A stretch of DNA of 21,840 bases, from assembly GCA_030642525.1 (NCBI GenBank), contig DAOWNO010000003.1, positions 1 to 21,840 of the forward strand, written 5' to 3'. Below are positions 7,821 to 15,254 of this stretch, one piece after another. Positions within the stretch are counted from its first letter, which is position 1. Each line of letters begins with the position of its first letter. A program made the position numbers and the translations under genes. Origin of the DNA: Candidatus Aegiribacteria sp. Lineage in GTDB: Bacteria; Fermentibacterota; Fermentibacteria; Fermentibacterales; JCC-6. The notes beneath the pieces are model-generated. The model ran no database searches. It worked only from the letters and a program-made list of their open reading frames with translations, and had not been told where the DNA came from.

Positions 7821-7871
7821 CCGCTTGCCAATCTTCCCTGCATGGCAAGGCGGAGGGATGAACCCTCCGCC
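7821..7871. other. Overlapping, mutually exclusive hairpins
   Basis: GGCGGAGGG (7849-7857) and CCCTCCGCC (7863-7871) form a perfect 9-bp GC-rich stem with a 5-nt loop. A second stem pairs CCGCTTGCCA (7821-7830) with TGGCAAGGCGG (7843-7853, one bulge). The two share 7849-7853, so only one can form at a time. The region lies between two minus-strand genes (7891-9618 and 6278-7717). It could be a terminator, an attenuator or a dispersed palindromic repeat. No T-run follows on the minus strand. Confidence 0.45.
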
Positions 7872-7890
7872 ACGGGTGATACTTCTGTTG

Positions 7891-9618
7891 TTAATCAGCT
7901 ACAATGACACATCTCAGTGTCTCGGAGACAGCACCGGAAGAGATCCGGCATAGATACATACCAGGGTTCATGTCAGATGCTTTCCAGTCAACGGAATGGA
8001 GACCGGCCTGTTGTTCCTCATTCATGAGCGTTGCGATCAGACGGCCTGTCATGTCGTAGATAGTTACATTAACAGTTCCTGTTTCAGAAAGAGTGTAAGA
8101 AAAGCTGATCGTCTCTCTGAACGGATTCGGAGAACAGGATACGCTTGAGACAGGAAAATGGCTCTGTGACTCAATACCGGTACCGGGATATTCGAATACA
8201 TAGCTATCTATGCCTGTATTACCTTCGGTATCTGATCCTGAAACCCCTGTGGAATAGATACCGGTCATCGGAGGGGTGAAAGTTCCCTCCCAGTCCGTAC
8301 CGCTTCCGGTCATTTCCACGAACAGGACCGATTCATCAGGACACACTATCCTCAACAGAGGAACACCATTCATCTTGATGTAGTTCATGGCTTTCGGATG
8401 GTGTCGACCGTATTCGCCCTTTTCGTAAACCGCATGAACATTCATGTAGCTGTCAACAGTACATTTGGGGTACCTTACATCGGTGCTGACAATGAAAGGG
8501 GCTTCCTGAACAATAGTAAGTTCATCGTCGCTCATGGAAACGCCGCCTCCGTCGAGGTTTCCGTTGATCTCCGTGTAGTAAACGGAATTAGAACCCTGAG
8601 TGCCTGTTCCCCAGACTATATGCAGATTGTTCTGATCATCTATGTCCATCATGGGCGACCAGACACCGCCAGAAGTAAGAAAACTCTCGTCGATGGAAAC
8701 GGTGCCGTCCGGCAGGAGTTTCATGTATGCAAGAACGCTTCCGTGCTGCCAGATTATATGAACGTTGCCGTTAGTATCACAGGAAATTTGCGGTTTGCAC
8801 AACTGATCGGAAGCATTGCTGCAGATGGAAGTCGGAATCGACCAGGAATCTGAATCTCCGCCGTCGTCGGAATACACGTATTGGATATCGTGGAGACTTT
8901 CAGACCAGACAACATAAATCCTGCCATCAGGAGCAATGTCCACGCGTGCTTCATTTGTCCAGGCATTGGCTCCCACGACTATGTTGAGACCGTTAATGAG
9001 CAGGGTCCCGTCGGGGTCCAGCTTGGTAAGAATGATGTTGGAGCCGCCGTTGGTGTAGATCAGGTATGTGTTGTTGTCTGAATCGACCGCTCCTTCTCTG
9101 TCCAGGGTTGGCTGCTCTATATAGATGTTCGGATCAGGATTATTGACGATCAGAGGATTGCTTCCAGGGCCGTTCCAGTCGAGGAACGACTCGTTGATGT
9201 CACCGTTGTTCTCGAGAACGAACATATCGAAATTAATAGATGGATTACTGTATTCGTAAAGCTTTACGGCAGCATAGATATTGCTCTCCGCATCGGTTGC
9301 GATACGAGTATTGAGCCACCAGTAGTCCCAGTTGGAGTTCGACCAGATGTCCTTTCCCGCAACCCATCCCGAGAACAGATCCTCGTTTGATATAACGTTG
9401 ATGGTTACTTCAGTACCGTTTTCTGTATGGCTTATCGTGAATGTCGGTGCTTTCTGATCAGGTGAAGCGGGAGGATAAACGAGAGATTCAATCGTGTTCC
9501 CGGAAACATCGCAGGAACCTGTGCTTTCATATAACGCCGGATCAATTGAATGCGCAAACAACGGAAGGGTTAGGAAAAATGTGATGATCAGATATAGACT
9601 TGTTCGTTTTGCTGACAA
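7891..9618 (-). CDS. Secreted beta-propeller-like protein with C-terminal type IX (Por) sorting-like domain
   Basis: The start is placed at TTG 9616-9618 behind AAAGGAAG, giving 575 residues that begin with a signal peptide (KRTSLYLIITFFLTLPLFAHS). The frame is open to 9705, but the added 29 residues precede the signal peptide. The middle (about 70-420) contains repeated blades with Asp-rich turns such as DSDNNTYLIY, APDGRIYVVWS, DTNGNVHIIWQ and DDQNNLHIVWG, resembling sialidase-type (BNR) or similar propellers. The last 80 residues hold SCSPNPFRETISFSYTL, VTIYDMTGRLIATL and DMNPGMYLCRI, the pattern of type IX secretion sorting or FlgD-like domains. It probably ends up on or outside the outer membrane. 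It follows the FG-GAP protein gene by 86 nt on the same strand. The ligand or activity is unknown. Confidence 0.8.
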   Translation of the reverse strand: MSAKRTSLYLIITFFLTLPLFAHSIDPALYESTGSCDVSGNTIESLVYPPASPDQKAPTFTISHTENGTEVTINVISNEDLFSGWVAGKDIWSNSNWDYWWLNTRIATDAESNIYAAVKLYEYSNPSINFDMFVLENNGDINESFLDWNGPGSNPLIVNNPDPNIYIEQPTLDREGAVDSDNNTYLIYTNGGSNIILTKLDPDGTLLINGLNIVVGANAWTNEARVDIAPDGRIYVVWSESLHDIQYVYSDDGGDSDSWSIPTSICSNASDQLCKPQISCDTNGNVHIIWQHGSVLAYMKLLPDGTVSIDESFLTSGGVWSPMMDIDDQNNLHIVWGTGTQGSNSVYYTEINGNLDGGGVSMSDDELTIVQEAPFIVSTDVRYPKCTVDSYMNVHAVYEKGEYGRHHPKAMNYIKMNGVPLLRIVCPDESVLFVEMTGSGTDWEGTFTPPMTGIYSTGVSGSDTEGNTGIDSYVFEYPGTGIESQSHFPVSSVSCSPNPFRETISFSYTLSETGTVNVTIYDMTGRLIATLMNEEQQAGLHSVDWKASDMNPGMYLCRISSGAVSETLRCVIVAD

Positions 9619-9704
9619 TTCAGCACTTCCTTTCTGTTTACTGCCTGCTGCCGTACACCGTGCAGGGAGTCTTCCAACTGTTGGAATATCCCGGATTATA
9701 GACA

Positions 9705-11714
9705 CTATTGCAGAAGTGTTATTTTCCTTATTTCGGCACAGCAGTTTCCTACTCTCAATTGATAGAAGTAAATTCCTGGAGCAGTATTTCCCCCTGAGTT
9801 GTCATTCGTATCCCAGACAACAGAATACTCTCCTGCAGGCAGGATTTCATTTATCAGGGTCTTCACCCGCAGCCCTCTCAGGTCGTAGATGTTTAACTCT
9901 GTGTTCCCGGTAAGCTCAATCGGTACCGAGAAACTTATTGTGGTATTTGCGCTGAAGGGATTCGGGGAGGAGGATGTATTGAATAATCTGTAATCGTTAT
10001 CGTTAGTAATGCCTTCCTGCACATCTGCTTCAACACTGAGCCTTGACTCAGCGCATGCCATGATAACAGCAGATATGCAATAATAGTGATCAGTTGTTCC
10101 TGAAGGATCATTGTAGAGTGTATCTGCAACCACTGTGCTGTTGATTTTCGTATAGGGTCCGCCTGATATATCGCTTCTGTAGATGTTGTAACCAGCTATG
10201 TCCAGTTCTGTATTCGCATTCCAGCTCAGATAGTTTGAACCTCCTGAGTTATAGACAACGGGATTCAAAGGAGCACTGGGATGCATCCAGCCTGTATTCC
10301 AGTTATCGTGAAAATATGTTCCCCATTCTGTCAGATACGCCCTGTAAGGAACGTCTTCAACGGTCCACAGGTTCACCACACCGTAACCGAGCATAAGTGC
10401 GATCTCGATATCCCCGTCACCATCCACATCACCCGCAGCAGCACTGTTAACGAAAGCCGGCCCGCTTATCGATGCCGGCCAATCCGTAACCGTTGAACCG
10501 TCACCGTTGAATGCGTACAAAAAACCATTGGCACCGGGCCAGTTTTCAGCAAAGAGAACTTCTCTGTAACCGTCACCGTCAACATCGAATACTATCGGTG
10601 AGCATTCCAGAGCACTTGTTGCGGAAACAGGCCAGCCGGCAACATTTGCTCCTGTATGATGCTTTGCCATAAGATCAAAGGTATGACCGCCACCGAATAT
10701 CTCCAGGTCACCATCGTTATCAATATCACCTATGACCGGTGTGATGTAGGTATGAGGTCCCGGGTAATCCTGTGGCCAGTTATCAAAAACCGTTCCATCA
10801 TGATGATATATGGCAACATGATTCTGTGATGGTGAGACCCATTGATCGTAGTGTGCATGAAGAATTTCCAGATCGCCGTCGTCATCAAGATCAGCGAGTA
10901 CAGGTTGAGCATAGCTTGTCGCTCCTGCGACATCAATCAGGGGCCAGCCGGGTTCCGGATTGCCATCCTTATCCCAGAGGTATATGGAATTGTAAGAAAC
11001 CGCGCAGATCTCAACCACTCCGTCGTTATCAACATCTGCTACCGAAGGTGTTGCGACGGAGCCTATCGATTGGGGCCAGCCGGGATATATCGTTCCGTCA
11101 TGGTTATAAATACAGACTTCACCTTTCCCCAGTATTATCTCAAGATCGCCATCACCGTCTACATCGAAAATAACAGGTGCTCTGAGGTGCCCGACTGAGC
11201 CTGTGGCCTGCGGCCATCCGGGAGCAGGAGTCCCATCATTATGCCAGATGTACATAGTGCTTGTTTCCGCAACGGCAATTATTTCCAGACCGGGATAATC
11301 AGGATCTATATCCCCGACGGCTACCTTGGCTCGTATTTTTCCCAATCCTGTCTTCGGCCATCCGGGAAGATCATTACCCTGATAATCCAAGACATGAAAA
11401 TCTCCGTTTGAAGAACCACAGATGATTTCAAGGAAACCATCTCCGAAGATATCAGCAAGACAGACACCGGATGCAGGATAAGGAGAGGTCCAACCTATAC
11501 TTATAGGCCAATTGGGCATCTGTACAGGTGCCGTTAACGGGTTTGTAACAGAAGATTCCGGGCCAAGCAGATTATCAGGATAGGAAGAAGAGATTCCACC
11601 GTCTGGAGCGTGAGCATCAAGAGAGATTGAACCATAAACATCAAGGGTGAATACGAGCAACATCACAGCCAGCAAAGCTGATACATTCTGCAAAATGATA
11701 CGATAAGATTTCAT
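9705..11714 (-). CDS. Secreted FG-GAP/VCBS-repeat protein with fibronectin type III-like and type IX sorting-like domains
   Basis: The start is ATG 11712-11714 behind AAGGAG, giving 669 residues; the open frame to 11741 is rejected because it lacks a ribosome site. A signal peptide (ending LVFTLDVYG) is followed by a repeat region (about 50-475) with at least six DxDxDG-type calcium-binding loops, for example DVDGDGDLEIILG, DVDNDGVVEICAV, DIDNDGDLEIFGG and DVDGDGDIEIAL, each spaced by one blade. This is an integrin-alpha-like propeller. Residues about 485-570 (APLNPVVY to ISAVIM) look like a fibronectin type III domain. The C-terminus, SSSPNPFSANTTISFSV to GIYFYQLRV, is a type IX sorting-like domain. 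It is probably a calcium-dependent surface adhesin or binding protein, and the target is unknown. It lies 27 nt downstream of the HTH-M29 gene. Confidence 0.87.
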   Translation of the reverse strand: MKSYRIILQNVSALLAVMLLVFTLDVYGSISLDAHAPDGGISSSYPDNLLGPESSVTNPLTAPVQMPNWPISIGWTSPYPASGVCLADIFGDGFLEIICGSSNGDFHVLDYQGNDLPGWPKTGLGKIRAKVAVGDIDPDYPGLEIIAVAETSTMYIWHNDGTPAPGWPQATGSVGHLRAPVIFDVDGDGDLEIILGKGEVCIYNHDGTIYPGWPQSIGSVATPSVADVDNDGVVEICAVSYNSIYLWDKDGNPEPGWPLIDVAGATSYAQPVLADLDDDGDLEILHAHYDQWVSPSQNHVAIYHHDGTVFDNWPQDYPGPHTYITPVIGDIDNDGDLEIFGGGHTFDLMAKHHTGANVAGWPVSATSALECSPIVFDVDGDGYREVLFAENWPGANGFLYAFNGDGSTVTDWPASISGPAFVNSAAAGDVDGDGDIEIALMLGYGVVNLWTVEDVPYRAYLTEWGTYFHDNWNTGWMHPSAPLNPVVYNSGGSNYLSWNANTELDIAGYNIYRSDISGGPYTKINSTVVADTLYNDPSGTTDHYYCISAVIMACAESRLSVEADVQEGITNDNDYRLFNTSSSPNPFSANTTISFSVPIELTGNTELNIYDLRGLRVKTLINEILPAGEYSVVWDTNDNSGGNTAPGIYFYQLRVGNCCAEIRKITLLQ

Positions 11715-11741
11715 GACAACTCCTTCATCACATAGTAACAT

Positions 11742-13175
11742 TTATATATGAAATACACCATTATTAAGCAAATTTTCATTACTGTTGGTAACTCTGGGTT
11801 TCTCGGCAATGATATCCCAGGTTGTGTACCCCGTGATTTCTCCTCCAATAGCTCGATTGTCTCCAAAAGTAAGGTGAAAACTCCCGAATATCTTGGTGTC
11901 GAGTTTGGGGATATTTGAAATCGATCTGACTGCGGGATTCAACCCGAAACCTACCTGACTTATTGTCTTTTCCTGAAGGTCAGATGCTCTGAAGTACTCT
12001 TCAAGCCGCTTATCGCCGCTTTCAATCCGGCAGTCTGTCACGATGCCGTTTTCTACCTGCAGGTAAATTCCACTTGCTTCTGCATTATCCAGCTCGCAGC
12101 AGTCCATGTATATGCTTCCTGAAATTTCTGACATAACAGGAACGAACGTGATCTCTCCGGATGGAATACAGAACACGTTGTTAATTTTCGATGAGGAGAG
12201 AGGGCCTGCATCTATGAAGTATTTTTCACGATCTACAGAAACATGCAGTACGTTGTTTTTGCCGGTGTGTACAGTGAAAGTCTCATATTTACGTATTCTT
12301 TCTGCAAGATCACGGGCAGTACTAAACTCGCCGGCACTTACTGAAGCGGCTTTCCAGAACATGGTCAGCTTTTCAAGTGCATCAGGATCAGTATGGAATT
12401 CTTCTTCGAATCTCGGTATGGATATGATTATGGCTCTCATGTCCGGTTTCTCATTGATGCCGATTAGAGACTCTCTCCGTACTTCCGTAACGAAATCAAG
12501 CCTCTTCTTCGAAACTCCTCCTTTATCTGAAATTGCCGATCGTTTGAGGTCTATCCAGACATCTGCCCAGTCTACTGACTCAGCAATGCCTTTGTAGAAT
12601 ATCTCTACTTCCTTTTCGGGAAGATCGAACAGCATTTCTCTTGCGAGTACAGGATTACTGACAAGTGTCCTGTAATGTGCTCCGATACGGCGCAGATATA
12701 TTACAATTTTCAGGTATATACCTATGTTCTGTTCCTCGAAAGATATAACCACCCTCTCCTCCGGCTGAACCGAAAGGTAGTCCGAAAGAACGACTCTGGC
12801 AAACTCATTGAGATCAAGATCCAGATCACGCTTCAGGAAATATTCGATGTACGAGTTATTAAGTCTGTTGTTCATCCCACTGTCCGATTCACCCATTTCT
12901 TCAAGCCCGGCTGATAGAAGAAAATTCTGAGCTACCGCACAGTAGAACTTCTCGCGATTTCCGCGTACGGGTTTATGTGCTATCTGTCTTGCGAAACCGG
13001 AATGTTCAAGTTTCTTAAGGTAGTAGATCACCAATGGTGTCTTCATGCCCAGCTTCTCTGCAAGCTGAACACCTGATTGCGGTATTTTCTGCAGTTCTTT
13101 AAGTATCTGGAATGCGTACTTATTGCTAAGTAGTTGAAGTTTACTGAATTCAGATACTATATCCAGTCCCTTCAA
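11742..13175 (-). CDS. Winged-helix protein fused to a degenerate M29 aminopeptidase-like domain
   Basis: Residues about 15-90 form an ArsR-like winged helix (AFQILKELQKIPQSGVQLAE, with recognition-helix stretch TPLVIYYLKKLEHSG). Residues about 115-477 resemble M29 metallopeptidases: ARVVLSDYLSVQPEERVVI, CIPSGEITFVPV, VGFGLNPAVR and IFGSFHLTFGDN. Of the five metal ligands expected in M29 (Glu, Glu, His, His, Asp), I see Glu341, His434 and Asp454. The second Glu appears replaced by Gln407 and the final HxD by TWD (Thr452). Peptidase activity is therefore doubtful, and the domain may be a sensor for the DNA-binding part. The start is TTG 13173-13175 behind AAGGAG, under the promoter at 13211-13239. 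Genes for two secreted proteins follow. The HTH is secure, the M29 relation likely, and the loss of activity inferred. Confidence 0.75.
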   Translation of the reverse strand: MKGLDIVSEFSKLQLLSNKYAFQILKELQKIPQSGVQLAEKLGMKTPLVIYYLKKLEHSGFARQIAHKPVRGNREKFYCAVAQNFLLSAGLEEMGESDSGMNNRLNNSYIEYFLKRDLDLDLNEFARVVLSDYLSVQPEERVVISFEEQNIGIYLKIVIYLRRIGAHYRTLVSNPVLAREMLFDLPEKEVEIFYKGIAESVDWADVWIDLKRSAISDKGGVSKKRLDFVTEVRRESLIGINEKPDMRAIIISIPRFEEEFHTDPDALEKLTMFWKAASVSAGEFSTARDLAERIRKYETFTVHTGKNNVLHVSVDREKYFIDAGPLSSSKINNVFCIPSGEITFVPVMSEISGSIYMDCCELDNAEASGIYLQVENGIVTDCRIESGDKRLEEYFRASDLQEKTISQVGFGLNPAVRSISNIPKLDTKIFGSFHLTFGDNRAIGGEITGYTTWDIIAEKPRVTNSNENLLNNGVFHI

Positions 13176-13210
13176 TTTCTTTCTCCTTCTATTTCAAATA
13201 AATCTGAATT

Positions 13211-13239
13211 AGAATAATCGGTGCATTGATCCTTGTCAA
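13211..13239 (-). promoter_or_regulatory. Strong sigma70-type promoter for the HTH-M29 gene
   Basis: On the minus strand TTGACA (13234-13239, perfect -35) and TATTCT (13211-13216) are separated by exactly 17 nt. The predicted start near 13204 leaves about 30 nt before the TTG start codon. It probably drives the HTH-M29 gene and the two secreted-protein genes after it. Confidence 0.65.
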
Positions 13240-13276
13240 GTACTCAATTCCTCAACTGTATCGGATATCGCAGGCA

Positions 13277-13298
13277 GGAAATCATTCTGAATGATTCC
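13277..13298 (-). terminator. Hairpin just after the DUF2325 gene
   Basis: AATCATT (13280-13286), loop CTG and AATGATT (13290-13296) form a perfect 7-bp stem, extended by GG/CC across a one-base bulge. It begins 2 nt after the stop of the DUF2325 gene in the direction of transcription, as expected for an operon end. No T-run follows. Confidence 0.35.
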
Positions 13299-13299
13299 G

Positions 13300-14493
13300 T
13301 CAAGATTGAATGCCGGCAGCCATCAACTCGTTAAGTACACGCAATACGCTGCTGATGCTGGATTTACGGAGTATGAAATAGGGTTTGTCCAGCTTCCTGC
13401 AAATCTTCTTCACACCCAGCGCAGCGCTGTGACTATTGACATCAACCGGGCAGAGTATGACATCCGCCCAGCCAATCTTATCTTGCAGGGATCGCTCCCC
13501 GCCCCTGGATCGCCCATCGTGATACTTGAACTTACCGCCGACACCGTTCACCAGACTGCGATAGACAGCCTCCAGCTTCGTGATACCTCCCACCAGCAAT
13601 ATCTTCTTCTCACAGAGATCCCGGTTTGGACACTTTTCGCAGTCTGTCTCTCCCAGATGCATCTCCCTGATAAGGTTCTTTATCTCATATGTTGCGACTT
13701 GATTGGTTTCCCTGCTTTCCTTGAGCTCTTCACGCAGACGATTCCTCTCCTTCTTCACATCATCGAGGGATACGGCCAGCTTCCGGGACTGCCTGTCGGA
13801 CTTTTCAAAACGTTTTCTAAGTGAAGCTTTCTCCTCGGCGTTCCTCCCTACGTCCAGAGTATTTCCGAGAGTCTCGTTCTCCTTCTCCAGAGTCCTGATC
13901 CGACCCTCATGAACAGCCAGCGATTTCCACGCCGCGGCTCGTTCCTTTTTGTAGTCGCCTGCCTGTTTCCTTGCTGCCTTGAGCTTCCCCCGGAGTTCTT
14001 CTATCCTGCAGTTAAGCCTGTCGATCCGACATAACCGGTCTCTTGCAAGCCTGCCCTGTTGATGCATATGCATATGCCAATCACCAAAGACGCCGCACGT
14101 GACGCTGTTCGTGAGATTCGGATTGGTGCCGGCTATCCAGAGAAGCCAGTCAAGGTCGCCGCACCTGACCCCCTCCCTCCAACAGTGGATGAACGTATCC
14201 TCAGAGCAAAGACCGAAGTCCTTTATCTGACGGCTGTACTTCCGATCCAGATACCTCTGTATCCTGCGTGCGAGCGGGTTCTCGCTCCGGCTGCTGTTCA
14301 CAAGGATCACATGCATCTCGTATTCGTCCAGACCGTTGATATCGTATCGAGCCTTTCTCAGGAGCTTCTTCTGTTCGAACATGCTCATGCAGGTGCCCAC
14401 GATCGGGCATCTGAGATATTCTCTTATCTCCCAGAACAATTTTCTTGACCCATCAAGAGCTGTTTCCGCCAGCTGAACCATTCCGTCTTCCAT
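13300..14493 (-). CDS. DUF2325 protein with long coiled coil and Cys/His-rich N-terminal domain
   Basis: The C-terminal 100 residues (KKILLVGGITKLEAVYRSLV through WADVILCPVDVNSHSAALGV) match the DUF2325 domain. Before it, about residues 145-275, is a highly charged coiled coil (EKENETLGNTLD and similar), followed by a CEKCPNRDLC cluster. The N-terminal domain has CPIVGTCMS, further cysteines and a WHMHMH stretch, so metal binding is plausible. The start is ATG 14491-14493 behind AGGAG; the frame is open 10 codons further, to 14523, without a ribosome site. It appears to be the last gene of the receptor operon. The stretch looks more GC-rich by eye than the flanking genes. No activity is known to me for the family. 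From memory, DUF2325 and DUF2023 genes occur together near iron genes; this needs checking. Confidence 0.8.
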   Translation of the reverse strand: MEDGMVQLAETALDGSRKLFWEIREYLRCPIVGTCMSMFEQKKLLRKARYDINGLDEYEMHVILVNSSRSENPLARRIQRYLDRKYSRQIKDFGLCSEDTFIHCWREGVRCGDLDWLLWIAGTNPNLTNSVTCGVFGDWHMHMHQQGRLARDRLCRIDRLNCRIEELRGKLKAARKQAGDYKKERAAAWKSLAVHEGRIRTLEKENETLGNTLDVGRNAEEKASLRKRFEKSDRQSRKLAVSLDDVKKERNRLREELKESRETNQVATYEIKNLIREMHLGETDCEKCPNRDLCEKKILLVGGITKLEAVYRSLVNGVGGKFKYHDGRSRGGERSLQDKIGWADVILCPVDVNSHSAALGVKKICRKLDKPYFILRKSSISSVLRVLNELMAAGIQS

Positions 14494-14541
14494 CAAACAG
14501 AACTCCTCTCCATACTTCTCCATATTGGATGATATCCGGTA

Positions 14542-14649
14542 TCACCCGAAGCAGAGATGCACTATACGGTTCGACAGCCGGGGCTCCACCGCCCGTGCCC
14601 ACAGTGGTATCAGCATCGTCTCAGGGATGCTGCTCAATTCCTGTTTCAT
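14542..14649 (-). pseudogene. Remnant: N-terminus of an LCM/TcmP-like O-methyltransferase
   Basis: From an ATG at 14647-14649 the frame reads 35 codons and then TGA. The segment IPETMLIPLWARAVE resembles the N-terminal signature of the leucine carboxyl methyltransferase/TcmP-like family, where the following residues normally run N-x-I-I-x-D and continue for over 250 residues. Here the homology stops at about residue 30 and the stop follows. There is no good ribosome site. The 218 nt between the DUF2023 and DUF2325 genes hold nothing else I recognise. I read this as the relic of a methyltransferase gene that was once in the operon and lost its body by deletion. A real 35-residue peptide is possible but less likely. 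Confidence 0.4.
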
Positions 14650-14709
14650 CGGTCTTTCTCGAATCCTCTCCGTCTATACACCTGCCGATCCACACCGGCC
14701 CTTCTCCTG

Positions 14710-15111
14710 TCACCGGTTAACCGAAAGGATGGAAGATCGACCTGCCGCTCGACCATAAACCGCTTTTGGTGAGAATTCCCGCCTCCTGATATAGCGTCTG
14801 CACTGGGCCAGCCGATCGTATCCCAGCATTACACCAAGAATGAAATCTTCCTCCGCCGTGAACTCGTTCAGCTTTCTACTTCCGAACCTTGCTACTACCT
14901 CTATACAATCCGCAGCACCGAAAAAGATGTTGACCTTATGTTCGCTCACAGGGCAGACCAGATACCGTATCCCTTCCCGTCTGAGTCTCTCTTCAGCACA
15001 GTTTCTCAAGGTCATCGGGAGCGTATGCAGCACGAGATTGCGAATACCTTTGCTGTACTCGTACACATGATGATTCAGTACTTTAAGGTCACTGTCGATC
15101 TTGGAGATCAT
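14710..15111 (-). CDS. DUF2023 family protein
   Basis: The 133-residue protein carries the pattern I associate with DUF2023: KVLNHHVYEYSKGIRNLVLHT near the start, then EGIRYLVCPV, VNIFFGAADC and EEDFILGVMLGYDRLAQCRR. The family is small, soluble and of unknown function. I recall, without being able to check, that a Porphyromonas member has a solved structure and lies beside a flavodoxin gene. The start is ATG 15109-15111 behind GGAG; the upstream TTG at 15141 lacks a ribosome site. Its ATG overlaps the TGA of the 48-residue ORF by 4 nt, so translation is coupled and the gene belongs to the receptor operon. An iron-limitation role is inferred from this position and the operators upstream. Confidence 0.75.
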   Translation of the reverse strand: MISKIDSDLKVLNHHVYEYSKGIRNLVLHTLPMTLRNCAEERLRREGIRYLVCPVSEHKVNIFFGAADCIEVVARFGSRKLNEFTAEEDFILGVMLGYDRLAQCRRYIRRREFSPKAVYGRAAGRSSILSVNR

Positions 15112-15254
15112 CCATCTACTCCGTGGAGAAGGCACCAACAAAGTCCCCGCGAAATTCTACCTGCCACGGGGTTCCACCGGACAAGAGGCATGAGCCCGTT
15201 CCATGTTTCTTCCCATGACTCGGTAACAGATTGGATTTCCGTTACGGAGTTCAT
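15108..15254 (-). CDS. 48-residue ORF overlapping the TonB receptor and DUF2023 genes
   Basis: The ATG at 15252-15254 shares one base with the receptor stop (TAATG), with GGGA 5 nt upstream. The TGA at 15108-15110 overlaps the DUF2023 ATG by 4 nt. The 48-residue product starts MNSVTEIQSVTESWEETW and contains RWNPVAGRISRGL, with two cysteines near the end (LCWCLL). Five tryptophans in 48 residues is high. I recognise no family with confidence; the W-rich N-terminus could be the head of a shortened methyltransferase. Perfect overlap at both ends supports translation and makes chance less likely. It was not in any list of longer frames and would be missed by most gene finders. Confidence 0.5.
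   Translation of the reverse strand: MNSVTEIQSVTESWEETWNGLMPLVRWNPVAGRISRGLCWCLLHGVDG

Noticed and set aside
10772..11198. Plus-strand frames opposite the FG-GAP gene
   Set aside because: They mirror the repeated Asp-rich codons of the real gene and show no domain of their own.
13291..13824. 177-codon plus-strand frame opposite the DUF2325 gene
   Set aside because: The minus strand encodes a clear coiled coil and DUF2325 domain; this frame is an antisense shadow.
14714..14723. CGGTTAACCG palindrome
   Set aside because: It lies in the 3' end of the DUF2023 coding sequence and has no promoter or partner site nearby.
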